Assembly: GCA_035534535.1 (NCBI GenBank)
Contig: DATLRS010000213.1
Span: 1 to 10,849, forward strand
Direction: 5' to 3'
Length of the DNA: 10,849 nt
From: DATARH01 sp035534535
GTDB lineage: Bacteria; Pseudomonadota; Alphaproteobacteria; ATCC43930; CGMCC-115725
Shown here: piece after piece, positions 1 to 7,628 of the stretch
How the letters are laid out: every line of letters begins with the position of its first letter
Position numbering within the stretch: position 1 is the first letter of the stretch
Made by a program: the position numbers and the translations under genes
The notes under the pieces: model-generated
What the model was told of the DNA's origin: nothing
Seen by the model: the letters and a program-made list of their open reading frames with translations, nothing else
Databases searched by the model: none

Positions 1-309
1 GCCAAAAAATTCCGGAATAAAACAGTGGCGGTTGGAAAAAAAGAAATGGTTTGTCGTTGCCTCAAACATTGCGCCAGGTTACGTATACAGAGGCGGCGCT
101 GGTGGAGGGGCGTTGGTAGTGCCGCGCTGAGTTGGGAAATCTAGCGCGATAGGGCGAGTTTTTCGATTCCCCGCAGAGGCGGGCGATGGTCGCTGAAGTC
201 GCTTATCGTGCAGGCACCGACAACCGCAAATGCATTGCCGATCGGATAGCGTGAGCCTAATTTCGCCCGGCTGTCCAAACTGTTGCCCTGGGTCGCAAGG
301 AAGCCGTCG
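1..309. other. Non-coding leader upstream of the dioxygenase operon
   Basis: I see no convincing gene here. The first 90 bases are rich in A and T compared with the rest of the window, as expected for a promoter region, but no clear -35/-10 pair stands out. An imperfect inverted repeat, GGGAAATC at 134-141 and GATTCCCC at 165-172, could be an operator. A short hairpin (CCCGC at 170-174, GCGGG at 179-183, AGAG loop) overlaps its right arm and has no T-run, so it does not look like an intrinsic terminator. A good Shine-Dalgarno sequence, AAGGAA at 297-302, lies seven bases before the ATG at 310. The long minus-strand reading frame through this region has no recognisable protein character. Confidence 0.5.
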
Positions 310-1659
310 ATGAACCTCGATCAACCGCTCGTCGATACTGGGCGCGGCATCGTCAGCCGCGAGATTTTCGTCAACGATGCGATCTTTGCCGACGAGCAGG
401 AAAAGCTGTTCGCCCGCGCCTGGCTGTTCGTCGGCCACGAGAGCCAGATCCCCGATCCGGGCGACTATTTCGCGTCGCGGATGGGCGGCGAGTCGGTGAT
501 CCTCTGCCGCGACAAGGCGCGCCGGATCCACGTCTTCCTCAACACCTGCCGGCATCGCGGCATGAAGGTGTGCCGCTACGACGCGGGCAACACACCGCTG
601 TTCACGTGCCCCTACCATAACTGGAGCTACGCGACCGACGGGCGGCTCGTCGGCGTGCCGCAGCACAAGGAGCTCTACCCCGATCTCGACCGCGCCGAGT
701 GGTCGCTGATCGAGGTGCCGCGGATGGTCAACTACAAGGGTTCGATCTGGGCGTCATGGGACCCGGCGGCCCCCGACTTCGTCGATTACCTCGGCGCCGC
801 CCGCGACCATCTCGACCAGGTGCTCGATTGCCGCGACGGGCGCGACGGCGGGTCGGAAGTGTTCGGCGGCGTCCATAAATGGATCATCCCGGCCAACTGG
901 AAATTCGCCGCCGAGAATTTCTGCGGCGACAGCTACCACAATCCATCGCACCGCTCGGTCGACCTGATCGGCATCGGCCCCTCTTCGGCCAAGGGCGGCG
1001 CCGCCGGCCGGCGCGACAACGAATACCAGGGCGGCAAACACGTCTGGGTCAGCTTCCCCGCCGGCCACGGCGTCCACAGCGTCTGGATGCCGCCCAACCC
1101 GCCCTATGTCGACACCTTCCAGGACAACAAGATCGTCGGCGACTATTTCCGCCACTGCCACGAGGAGCGGCAGCGCCGGCTCGGCGACAAGGCGCGCCTC
1201 CTGCCGTTTACCGGCACGATCTTTCCCAACGCTTCCTATCACGGGCGCCAGCCGCGCGCCTTGTGCGTCTGGCATCCGGTCAGCGCCACCCAGACCGAAA
1301 TCTGGCGGTTTTTCCTGGTCGACAAGGACGCGCCCGCCGAGGTCAAGGACCTGCTGCGCCACTATTACATGCGCTACTCGGGCCCGGCCGGGATGACCGA
1401 GCAGGACGACATGGAGAACTGGAACTACGCGACCGCCGCCAGCCGCGGCACGATCGCGCGCCGCTATCCCTACAACTACCAGCAATCGCTGGGCGCCTTT
1501 CAGGCCGATACGCCGGTCCCCGGCCGGGTCAGCCTGCAGGTCACCGAGGAAAGCGCGCGCGGCTTTTATCGCAGCTGGCAGAATTATCTCGACGGCGCCG
1601 CGTGGGACACGCTGATCGGCCGTGTCCCGCCGCTCGCCGCGCGCCAGGCCGCCGAATGA
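310..1659 (+). CDS. Rieske-type aromatic ring-hydroxylating dioxygenase, large (alpha) subunit
   Basis: Catalytic subunit of a cytoplasmic Rieske non-heme iron oxygenase, 449 residues, the usual size for the family. Such enzymes insert O2 into an aromatic ring, usually giving a cis-dihydrodiol. The N-terminal Rieske domain has CRH at 80-82 and CPYH at 100-103, so Cys80, His82, Cys100 and His103 should bind the 2Fe-2S cluster. The catalytic domain has the motif NWKFAAENFCGDSYH at 196-210. His210 and His214, with Asp366 or Asp367 in EQDDMENW, are the likely mononuclear iron ligands, and Asp207 fits the residue that bridges to the Rieske centre of the neighbouring subunit. An in-frame TTG lies at 283, but the ATG at 310 is preferred because AAGGAA stands seven bases upstream. 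The beta gene starts one base after the stop. The family is secure. The substrate is not: benzoate-, anthranilate- or other aryl-acid-type oxygenases are all possible. Confidence 0.95.
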   Translation: MNLDQPLVDTGRGIVSREIFVNDAIFADEQEKLFARAWLFVGHESQIPDPGDYFASRMGGESVILCRDKARRIHVFLNTCRHRGMKVCRYDAGNTPLFTCPYHNWSYATDGRLVGVPQHKELYPDLDRAEWSLIEVPRMVNYKGSIWASWDPAAPDFVDYLGAARDHLDQVLDCRDGRDGGSEVFGGVHKWIIPANWKFAAENFCGDSYHNPSHRSVDLIGIGPSSAKGGAAGRRDNEYQGGKHVWVSFPAGHGVHSVWMPPNPPYVDTFQDNKIVGDYFRHCHEERQRRLGDKARLLPFTGTIFPNASYHGRQPRALCVWHPVSATQTEIWRFFLVDKDAPAEVKDLLRHYYMRYSGPAGMTEQDDMENWNYATAASRGTIARRYPYNYQQSLGAFQADTPVPGRVSLQVTEESARGFYRSWQNYLDGAAWDTLIGRVPPLAARQAAE

Positions 1660-1660
1660 C

Positions 1661-2206
1661 ATGAGCGAGCCGCGCGAGCTTGCCTATTTCCGGCTCAAGG
1701 AGGAGGTCGAGGACTTCCTGTTCGAGGAGGCCGATCTCCTCGACCAGCGCCGCTTTGGCGACTGGCTCGAGCGGCTCGCCGACGATCTGCATTATTTCAT
1801 GCCGATGCGGCGCAACGTGCAGTTCGGCACCCACGCCGAGCACGAGAACACCCGGGCGGGTTACGACATCAGCTGGTTCGACGAAGACAAGTGGACGCTG
1901 GCCAAGCGCGTCGACCAGATCATGACCGGGATTCACTGGGCCGAGGAGCCGCTGTCGCGGGTCTGCCATTTCGTGACCAACATCCGCATCGCCGCCGCGC
2001 GGCCATCGGTGGCGGCGGCGAGCGAGGTCGAGGTCGGCAGCCGCTTTATCGTCTACCAGAACCGGGTCGAGACCGAGACCTATCTGTTCGCCGGCCGGCG
2101 CAACGATTTGTTGCGGCGCGAAGTTGCCGGCTGGCGCCTCGCGCGGCGCGAGATTCTGTTGGACCAGAACGTGCTGCTGGCGAAAAACCTGACGGTCTTC
2201 TTCTGA
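1661..2206 (+). CDS. Aromatic ring-hydroxylating dioxygenase, small (beta) subunit
   Basis: Small subunit of the same oxygenase, 181 residues, a typical length. It belongs to the SnoaL/NTF2-like beta-subunit family, which normally forms an alpha3beta3 hexamer with the large subunit and has a mainly structural role. Family signatures are clear: WAEEPLSRVCHFVTN at 93-107, then RRNDLLRR at 146-153 and GWRLARREILLDQNVLLAKN at 157-176, ending in two phenylalanines. The ATG at 1661 follows the alpha stop (TGA, 1657-1659) after one base, which implies translational coupling. An in-frame GTG at 1622 would add 13 residues read from alpha coding sequence and is not supported. The downstream gene overlaps this stop by one base. 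Confidence 0.95.
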   Translation: MSEPRELAYFRLKEEVEDFLFEEADLLDQRRFGDWLERLADDLHYFMPMRRNVQFGTHAEHENTRAGYDISWFDEDKWTLAKRVDQIMTGIHWAEEPLSRVCHFVTNIRIAAARPSVAAASEVEVGSRFIVYQNRVETETYLFAGRRNDLLRREVAGWRLARREILLDQNVLLAKNLTVFF

Positions 2207-2388
2207 TGCTGGCGATCCAGCACCTGCCGCCGGGAACCCGGCTCCGGCTCAGCGATGGCGGGCTCGCCGAACTGCGCGAAAACCCGCATGACGGCACTTG
2301 GCTGATCGTCCGCCGCCTCGCCCCCGAGCCGGGCGGCGAGGACGAATTGCTGATCGTCGACGACATCGCCGAAGTGCTGCCGGACTGA
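2206..2388 (+). CDS. Small uncharacterised protein, third gene of the dioxygenase operon
   Basis: I do not recognise this 60-residue protein. Its ATG shares one base with the beta-subunit TGA at 2204-2206, and no Shine-Dalgarno sequence precedes it, so translation probably depends on termination of the beta gene. The tight coupling is the best evidence that it is real and works with the oxygenase. It has no cysteine, so it is not a ferredoxin, and it has no signal peptide or membrane segment. The pattern GTRLRLSDGGLAELRENP (10-27), then DGTWLIVRRL (29-38), then an acidic DELLIVDDIAEVLPD tail (46-60), suggests a few beta strands in a small SH3-like barrel. That fold is inferred from the strand pattern only. 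Roles as a small adaptor, assembly or stability factor are possible but untested. Confidence 0.7.
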   Translation: MLAIQHLPPGTRLRLSDGGLAELRENPHDGTWLIVRRLAPEPGGEDELLIVDDIAEVLPD

Positions 2389-2457
2389 CCGATTTGCGGC
2401 GTGCTCGAAGACATCGTAACGGTTTGGATTCTTCGCCGCCAATGCTTAGATGTGCCG

Positions 2458-2757
2458 ATGAACGTTGCGGTCGCCGGCTTCGATTGGGACAACGGAAACC
2501 GGGATAAATGCCAGCAGCACGGAGTGTCGCTCCGAGAGATCGAAACCCTGTTGAGAGGACGCCCGCGCATCGCGCCTGACATTAACCATTCCGGCGATGA
2601 GGACCGCCTGATTGCAATCGGAAGAAACAGCGCCGGCAGGCCGTTGTTCGTAGCCTTCACGGTCCGGGCGCAAGGCCGACGACGTCTGATCAGGCCGATC
2701 ACAGCCCGGTACATGCATGCGAGGGAGATCGAGCGATATGAAGCGGCAGGTCCCTAA
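2458..2757 (+). CDS. brnT: BrnT family type II toxin (ribonuclease)
   Basis: 99-residue member of the BrnT family (DUF497). Known members are RelE-fold ribonucleases that arrest growth and are neutralised by BrnA. The family pattern is present in order: FDWD at 8-11, HGVS at 21-24, the DEDR and AIGR block at 48-56, and the basic IRPITARYMHAREIERYE stretch at 78-95. The ATG at 2458 matches the family N-terminus. No Shine-Dalgarno sequence precedes it, and an in-frame GTG at 2452 is an alternative. An upstream in-frame GTG at 2401 would add residues foreign to the family. A weak promoter-like pair (TTGGAT 2424-2429, TTAGAT 2446-2451) would give an almost leaderless message. The gene is less GC-rich than its neighbours, which fits horizontal acquisition. 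The antitoxin gene overlaps its end by 20 bases, the usual BrnTA order. Catalytic activity has not been checked. Confidence 0.85.
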   Translation: MNVAVAGFDWDNGNRDKCQQHGVSLREIETLLRGRPRIAPDINHSGDEDRLIAIGRNSAGRPLFVAFTVRAQGRRRLIRPITARYMHAREIERYEAAGP

Positions 2758-3148
2758 AATGACAACCGACGAGGAAGCTGAGGCCTTCCTCGACGGCGAC
2801 TTGTCTGATCTCGACTTCACTCAGTTCAAGCCGACGCGGTTTCAGTTCACCGACGAACACGTGCGGCAGGAGAGCGTCGCGCGGCCGAAATCCGTGACAT
2901 CGCGGCCGCTTATCAGTCAGCTTCCTGCCGGGACGCCGGCCCCGCGGACCGGGCTTTATGAGCAGAGAGGTCCGCGCGGTGGTCGCACTGGCCAGCAGGC
3001 CGATACGGTCCGGGGGCAGCCGCTACCGCCGACACCCAGCGGGCGCACTTGGATGCTGGTTGAGCCGGCTGATCGCACAGGGGACGTAAAAAATCGCCGA
3101 AGCGCCCAACTAAAGGGCGGCGAGAGGCGGCCAAAAAGGGATAAATAG
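2738..3148 (+). CDS. brnA: BrnA/CopG-type antitoxin, C-terminal part altered or lost
   Basis: The N-terminus, MKRQVPKMTTDEEAEAFLDG (1-20) followed by DLSDLDFTQFKPTRFQF (21-37), is the conserved start of BrnA-type CopG-family antitoxins. Usual family members are about 80-100 residues and continue with a basic ribbon-helix-helix segment (typically RLP, then a GIPYQRFIR-like stretch). I cannot find that segment here in any frame. After residue 38 the frame runs on to 136 residues with a tail rich in Arg, Pro, Gly, Thr and Gln that looks like random read-through. A deletion, replacement or old frameshift is likely. The ATG at 2738 is chosen by family alignment, with GAGGGAG at 2721-2727 as a possible ribosome site; an ATG at 2717 also exists. 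Whether the product still neutralises BrnT or binds its promoter is unknown. Confidence 0.6.
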   Translation: MKRQVPKMTTDEEAEAFLDGDLSDLDFTQFKPTRFQFTDEHVRQESVARPKSVTSRPLISQLPAGTPAPRTGLYEQRGPRGGRTGQQADTVRGQPLPPTPSGRTWMLVEPADRTGDVKNRRSAQLKGGERRPKRDK

Positions 3149-3212
3149 TCAGCGGTCGCAGCCTCGGGCGATTGCCGCGTGGACGCGCCTCGGCGGAGCT
3201 CGGGAGGGAACG

Positions 3213-4895
3213 ATGGCGGCAAGCGCATTTCTGGAAGCACGCGATTTCCTGTTTGCCCACCGCACCGATTACGCCGGCGCCTATCGCGACTTCCGCTGGC
3301 CGGTGCTCGACCGGTTCAACTGGGCGCTCGACTATTTCGACCCGATGGCGCGCCGGAACAACCGCCTGGCGTTGTGGATCGTCAACGAGGGCGGCGCCGA
3401 GCAGAAACTGACCTTTGCCGAGATGGCGGAGCGCTCGAGCCGGGTCGCCAACCATCTACGCACCCTCGGCGTCCGCCGCGGCGACCGGGTGCTGCTGATG
3501 CTCGGCAATGTCGTGCCCTTGTGGGAATCGATGCTGGCGGCGATGAAGCTGGGCGCCGTCATCATCCCGGCGACCACCCAGTTGACGCGCGACGACCTGA
3601 TCGACCGGTTCGGGCGCGGCCGCGCCCGCCACGTCATCACCAGCGCCGACAACACCGGCAAATTCGCCGAGGTGCCGGGCGACTACACCCGGATCGTCGT
3701 CGGCGGCGCGGCGCCCGGCTGGCATCGCTACGAGGATTCCTACGACGCCCCGGCCAAATTCGCGGCCGGCGCCAAGACCCGGGCGAGCGATCCGCTGCTC
3801 TTGTATTTCACCTCGGGGACCACCGCCAAGCCCAAGCTGGTCCTGCACAGCCACCAGAGCTACCCGGTCGGCCACCTCGCGACGATGTACTGGCTCGGCG
3901 TGCAGCCGGGCGACATCCACCTCAACATCTCTTCGCCCGGCTGGGCCAAGCACGCCTACAGCTGCTTCTTCGCGCCGTGGAACGCCGGCGCGACGGTGTT
4001 CATGCTGAACCAGCCGCGCTTCAACGCCCGCGCCCTGCTCGATGCGCTCGCGCGATACGGCGTCACCACGTTCTGCGCGCCGCCGACGGTCTGGCGGATG
4101 CTGATCCTCGAAGACCTCAAATCCTGCAAGGTCGCCTTGAAGGAGGTCGTCAGCGCCGGCGAACCGCTCAACCCCGAGGTCATCGAGCAGGTCCGCGCCG
4201 CCTGGGGCCTCACGATCCGCGACGGCTACGGCCAGACCGAGACGACGCTGCAGATCGGCAATTTCCCGGGGCAGCCGTTAAAGCCCGGCGCGGTGGGCCA
4301 GCCGGCCCCAGGCTACCGCGTGCTCTTACCCGACGCCGACGGGACCGAGCAGGAGGAGGGCGAGATCTGCCTCGCGCTCGATCCGCCGCCGCTCGGCCTG
4401 ATGCAGGGCTACCAGAGCGAGGACGGCACGGTGGAGCCGCTCGCCGGCGCCGTCTACCGCACCGGCGATGTCGCGCTGCGCGACCTGGACGGGACCTTCA
4501 CCTATGTCGGCCGCGCCGACGATTTGTTCAAATCGTCGGATTACCGGATCAGCCCCTTCGAATTGGAGAGTGCGTTGATCGAGCACCCGGCGGTCGCCGA
4601 GGCGGCGGTCGTGCCCTCGCCCGACCTGCGGCGCCTCGCCGTCCCCAAGGCCTTCGTGGCGCTGGCCCAGGGACAGGCCGCCGACCGCGCCACCGCACTG
4701 TCGATCTTCCGGCATCTGCACGCCCATTTGTCGCCGTTCAAACGGGTCCGGCGGCTGGAATTCGCCGAACTGCCAAAGACCATTTCCGGCAAGATCCGGC
4801 GGGTCGAACTGCGCGCCTCGGAGCGGGCCCGCCGCGCCGCCGGCGACCGCAGCCCGCACGAATTCTGGGAAGAGGACTTCCCGGAGCTGCGTTGA
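3213..4895 (+). CDS. AMP-forming acyl-/aryl-CoA synthetase (medium-chain or benzoate-CoA-ligase-like)
   Basis: Cytoplasmic ANL-superfamily enzyme of 560 residues that would activate an organic acid to its CoA thioester through an acyl-AMP intermediate. The ATP-binding loop YFTSGTTAKPK is at 198-208, YGQTET at 339-344, YRTGD at 415-419, the hinge region GRADDLFKSSDYRISPFE at 433-450, and the catalytic lysine is Lys527 in PKTISGK. The N-terminal FNWALDYFD and the overall length fit ACSM-type medium-chain and benzoate-CoA-ligase-like enzymes rather than long-chain ligases. The usual SSGYRI has Asp in place of Gly (SSDYRI), apparently a subfamily variant and not damage. The start at 3213 has GGGAGG at 3203-3208. 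The substrate is unknown. Proximity to the ring dioxygenase suggests an aromatic or medium-chain acid, but the two are separated by the toxin-antitoxin island. Confidence 0.92.
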   Translation: MAASAFLEARDFLFAHRTDYAGAYRDFRWPVLDRFNWALDYFDPMARRNNRLALWIVNEGGAEQKLTFAEMAERSSRVANHLRTLGVRRGDRVLLMLGNVVPLWESMLAAMKLGAVIIPATTQLTRDDLIDRFGRGRARHVITSADNTGKFAEVPGDYTRIVVGGAAPGWHRYEDSYDAPAKFAAGAKTRASDPLLLYFTSGTTAKPKLVLHSHQSYPVGHLATMYWLGVQPGDIHLNISSPGWAKHAYSCFFAPWNAGATVFMLNQPRFNARALLDALARYGVTTFCAPPTVWRMLILEDLKSCKVALKEVVSAGEPLNPEVIEQVRAAWGLTIRDGYGQTETTLQIGNFPGQPLKPGAVGQPAPGYRVLLPDADGTEQEEGEICLALDPPPLGLMQGYQSEDGTVEPLAGAVYRTGDVALRDLDGTFTYVGRADDLFKSSDYRISPFELESALIEHPAVAEAAVVPSPDLRRLAVPKAFVALAQGQAADRATALSIFRHLHAHLSPFKRVRRLEFAELPKTISGKIRRVELRASERARRAAGDRSPHEFWEEDFPELR

Positions 4896-4981
4896 GCAAC
4901 GCCGGGAGCATGCCCGGGAACATTGCCGGGCTGCGCCAAGCGAGGTTGACCCGCCGCGCCACGGCAGGCATTTAGCAGACG

Positions 4982-6880
4982 ATGCTGCGGTTCTTCGAAC
5001 ACCTGTTGGAGCCTACTGCCCCGCCGCCCGAAGCGCCACCGCCGACGCTGGACGGGCCGCACCCCGTCATGCGGTTTTACTGGCATTTCGTGCGCCAGAT
5101 CCCGGCGCCGCTATTGGCGCTGTTTGCCGCCGGGTTCTGCGTCGCGATCACCGATGCGGCGATCCCGGTGTGCATCGGCCGCATCGTGTCGCTCGTCTCG
5201 ACGCAGGCCCCGCAGACGATCTGGCGCGACGCCGGCACCCAGCTGCTGTTGATGGCCGGGCTGTTTCTGGTGATCCGGCCCGCGGCCCATTTCGCACAGA
5301 CGATCGTCGCGAACCAGGTGCTGGTCCCGGGCCTCACCAACATGGTGCGCTGGCAGAGCCACTGGCATGTCGTGCGGCAGGGCTGGACGTTTTTCCAGAA
5401 CGATTTTGCCGGACGCATCGCGGCGCGGGTCATGCAGACCGGACCGGCACTGCGCGAGAGCGTCGTCCTGTCGATCCTCGGTGTCTGGTACATCCTCGTC
5501 TACGGCTCCAGCGCGGTCGCTCTCCTGGCCTCGGCCGACTGGCGGCTGGCCCTGCCGATCCTCGGTTGGTTCGGGCTTTACGCCATCGTCCTGACCCGTT
5601 TCCTGCCGCAGATGCGCGAGCGCTCGCGCCGCATGTCGGAGACGCGCTCGAACCTGACCGGCAAGGTCGTCGACAGCTACACCAACATCCTGACCGTCAA
5701 GCTGTTCGCCCGTGCCCGCGACGAGGACGCCTTTGTCCGCGACGCGGTCGATGAGCAGACCGACGCCTGGCGCGCCCAGCAGCGCCTGGGGACCTGTTGG
5801 AGCCTGTCGCTGTCGCTGATGAACGCGCTTCTGATGGTCGGCACCGGCGCCTTGGCGATCGGCTTGTGGCGCGGCGGCTACATCGCGATCGGCACGGTCG
5901 CGACGGCGATCCCGATGGCGTGGCAGATCAACTCGATTTCGGGCTGGCTGGCGCAGCAGATCGCCAGCATCTTTGACGATATCGGCCAGGTACAGGATGG
6001 GATGCGCTCGATCGCGGTGGCGCGCCAGATGCCGGACCTGCCGGGGGCGGTCGAGATGAAGCGGGTTGCCGGGGCGATTCGCTTCGAGCACGTCAATTTC
6101 GATTACGGCCGTGCGGCGCGGCTGGGCGGCGTGCTGCGCGGGCTTGATCTCGACGTCGCACCGGGCGAGCGGGTCGGTCTCGTCGGCCGCTCCGGCGCCG
6201 GCAAATCGACGCTGGTGCACCTCCTGCTCGGGTTCTACCGGCCGGAGAGCGGCCGCATCCTGATCGACGGCCGCGACATTGCCGGGCTGACGCAGGAGAG
6301 CCTTCGGGCGCAGATCGGCATGGTGACGCAGGATACTTCGCTGTTGCACCGCTCGATCCGCGACAACATCAGCTACGGCCGGCCGGATGCCAGCGACGCC
6401 GAGATCCTCGACGCGGCGCGGCGGGCGCATGCGACCGAGTTCATCGAGGGGCTGGAAGACTGGCACGGGCGGACCGGCTTTGACGCCCATGTCGGCGAGC
6501 GCGGCGTCAAGCTGTCGGGCGGCCAGCGCCAGCGCATCGCGCTCGCCCGGGTGATCCTCAAGGACGCCCCGATCCTGGTGCTCGACGAGGCGACCTCGGC
6601 GCTCGATTCCGAAGTCGAGGCGGCGATCCAGGAGCAGCTCGGCGAACTGATGGAGGGGCGCACGGTGATCGCGATCGCACACCGATTGTCGACGATCTGC
6701 CAGATGGACCGGCTCGTCGTCCTCGATCGCGGCCGCATCATCGAGGAAGGCACGCATGAGCGCCTGCTTGCGGCGCACGGCGCCTATGCCGCCTTATGGC
6801 GGCGCCAGTCGGGCGGGTTCCGCCTCGACCAGCCGGTCGATGGCCACCGCGACGCGATGCTCGACCCGCTGCGGGTGTGA
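4982..6880 (+). CDS. ABC transporter, fused membrane and ATPase domains (MsbA-like exporter)
   Basis: Half-size inner-membrane exporter of 632 residues, expected to work as a homodimer. A proline-rich cytoplasmic N-terminus (about 11-27) precedes a six-helix membrane domain (about 40-320). The ATPase domain follows: Walker A GRSGAGKST at 402-410, Q-loop glutamine at 450 in MVTQD, signature LSGGQRQ at 511-517, Walker B ILVLDEATSALD at 531-542 with catalytic Glu536, and the H-loop His567 in AIAHRLST. All key residues are intact. The substrate cannot be predicted; this type exports lipids, drugs or peptides. It starts 86 bases after the CoA ligase and could be co-transcribed. The gap (4896-4981) has three short CCGGG/CCCGG blocks at 4902-4906, 4913-4917 and 4926-4930 that can pair in alternative ways, with no T-run. 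The ribosome site is weak. Confidence 0.95.
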   Translation: MLRFFEHLLEPTAPPPEAPPPTLDGPHPVMRFYWHFVRQIPAPLLALFAAGFCVAITDAAIPVCIGRIVSLVSTQAPQTIWRDAGTQLLLMAGLFLVIRPAAHFAQTIVANQVLVPGLTNMVRWQSHWHVVRQGWTFFQNDFAGRIAARVMQTGPALRESVVLSILGVWYILVYGSSAVALLASADWRLALPILGWFGLYAIVLTRFLPQMRERSRRMSETRSNLTGKVVDSYTNILTVKLFARARDEDAFVRDAVDEQTDAWRAQQRLGTCWSLSLSLMNALLMVGTGALAIGLWRGGYIAIGTVATAIPMAWQINSISGWLAQQIASIFDDIGQVQDGMRSIAVARQMPDLPGAVEMKRVAGAIRFEHVNFDYGRAARLGGVLRGLDLDVAPGERVGLVGRSGAGKSTLVHLLLGFYRPESGRILIDGRDIAGLTQESLRAQIGMVTQDTSLLHRSIRDNISYGRPDASDAEILDAARRAHATEFIEGLEDWHGRTGFDAHVGERGVKLSGGQRQRIALARVILKDAPILVLDEATSALDSEVEAAIQEQLGELMEGRTVIAIAHRLSTICQMDRLVVLDRGRIIEEGTHERLLAAHGAYAALWRRQSGGFRLDQPVDGHRDAMLDPLRV

Positions 6881-6947
6881 CGCCTTGGTGCGGCGCAACC
6901 CGCCTGATATCCTGAACCATTCAACCGCCAATGGAACCGCCGCCACA

Positions 6948-7628
6948 ATGTCTCAATCTTACGACGGGCCCCCAGCCACTCTCGATCGTCCGCTCGAAGC
7001 CGGCCCCGACGACTGGCAAGGCCGGGCATTTTATTTCCTGATGAACGCGCTGGTGGTGCCGCGGCCGATCGGCTGGATTTCGACGCTCTCGGGAAAGGGC
7101 GTGCGCAATCTTGCGCCCTATTCGCACTTCAATCTGATGGGCAGCAACCCGTTCTACTGTGCGTTCGCCTCGACCGGCGTCAAGGACACGATCACCAACC
7201 TGCGCGAGGTGCCGCAGTTTGTCGCCAATATCGTCAGCATGAAGCTGCTGGAGCAGATGAACTTCAGCGCCTGCGATTTTCCCGCCGAGGAGGAGGAGTT
7301 CGGCTGGGCCGGGCTGACGCCGGTGCCGGCGGTGAAAGTGCGGCCATTCCGGGTCGGCGAAGCGAAGGCGCACCTCGAATGCGAGGTGGCGCAAATCGTC
7401 GTCGACGGCAACACCAACATCGTGCTCGCCCGCATCGTGCATGCCCATGTCGATCCGTCGGTCTGGAAAAACGGCCGCGTCGACCCCAAGCTGCTCGACC
7501 CGGCCTGCCGCTTGGCCGGCTCGGGCTATGCGGGCCTCGGCGAACTGGTCAACGTGCAGCGTCCCGAATGGGCGAACGTCAAGGGCAGCCACGGCCAGGA
7601 AGCGATGCCCCGCGAAGAGAGGCGCTAG
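6948..7628 (+). CDS. Flavin reductase family protein (DIM6/NTAB-like, FMN-binding)
   Basis: 226-residue member of the flavin reductase-like domain family. Conserved motifs are RPIGWIST at 39-46, NLAPYSHFN at 54-62, GVKDTITNLRE at 77-87, and RLAGSGYAGL near the C-terminus (188-197). The fold binds FMN; members include NAD(P)H:flavin reductases that feed monooxygenases and some with other functions. The ATG at 6948 is preferred because protein similarity begins soon after it and GGAA at 6933-6936 is an acceptable ribosome site. An upstream in-frame start at 6756 would read out of frame through the ABC transporter gene. The stop codon TAG at 7626-7628 is the first three bases of a palindromic repeat element, so the true ancestral C-terminus may have been slightly different. 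A role as electron supplier to the dioxygenase is not expected from this family. Confidence 0.9.
   Translation: MSQSYDGPPATLDRPLEAGPDDWQGRAFYFLMNALVVPRPIGWISTLSGKGVRNLAPYSHFNLMGSNPFYCAFASTGVKDTITNLREVPQFVANIVSMKLLEQMNFSACDFPAEEEEFGWAGLTPVPAVKVRPFRVGEAKAHLECEVAQIVVDGNTNIVLARIVHAHVDPSVWKNGRVDPKLLDPACRLAGSGYAGLGELVNVQRPEWANVKGSHGQEAMPREERR

Noticed and set aside
57..89. Promoter-like TTGCCT followed by TACGTA or TATACA
   Set aside because: With 17-base spacing the -10 match is very poor, and the better TATACA gives a 21-base spacer.
754..1662. 302-residue minus-strand frame across the dioxygenase alpha gene
   Set aside because: It is antisense to a clear Rieske oxygenase and has no recognisable motifs.
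2939..2957. GC hairpin followed by TTTAT resembling a terminator after brnA
   Set aside because: Only four stem pairs and three T residues; too weak to call an intrinsic terminator.
3103..3119. Hairpin CGCCC/GGGCG with loop AACTAAA near the end of the island
   Set aside because: A five-pair stem without a T-run, and no similarity to a known RNA that I could recognise.
3179..4975. 598-residue plus-strand frame overlapping the CoA ligase
   Set aside because: It is an alternative frame of a high-GC gene, rich in Arg, Pro and Gly with no family motif. The frame at 3213 carries all adenylation motifs.
5111..6778. 555-residue minus-strand frame across the ABC transporter
   Set aside because: It lies antisense to a gene with complete Walker and signature motifs. 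Its composition (Asp, Arg, Ala, Gln) is typical of an antisense shadow.
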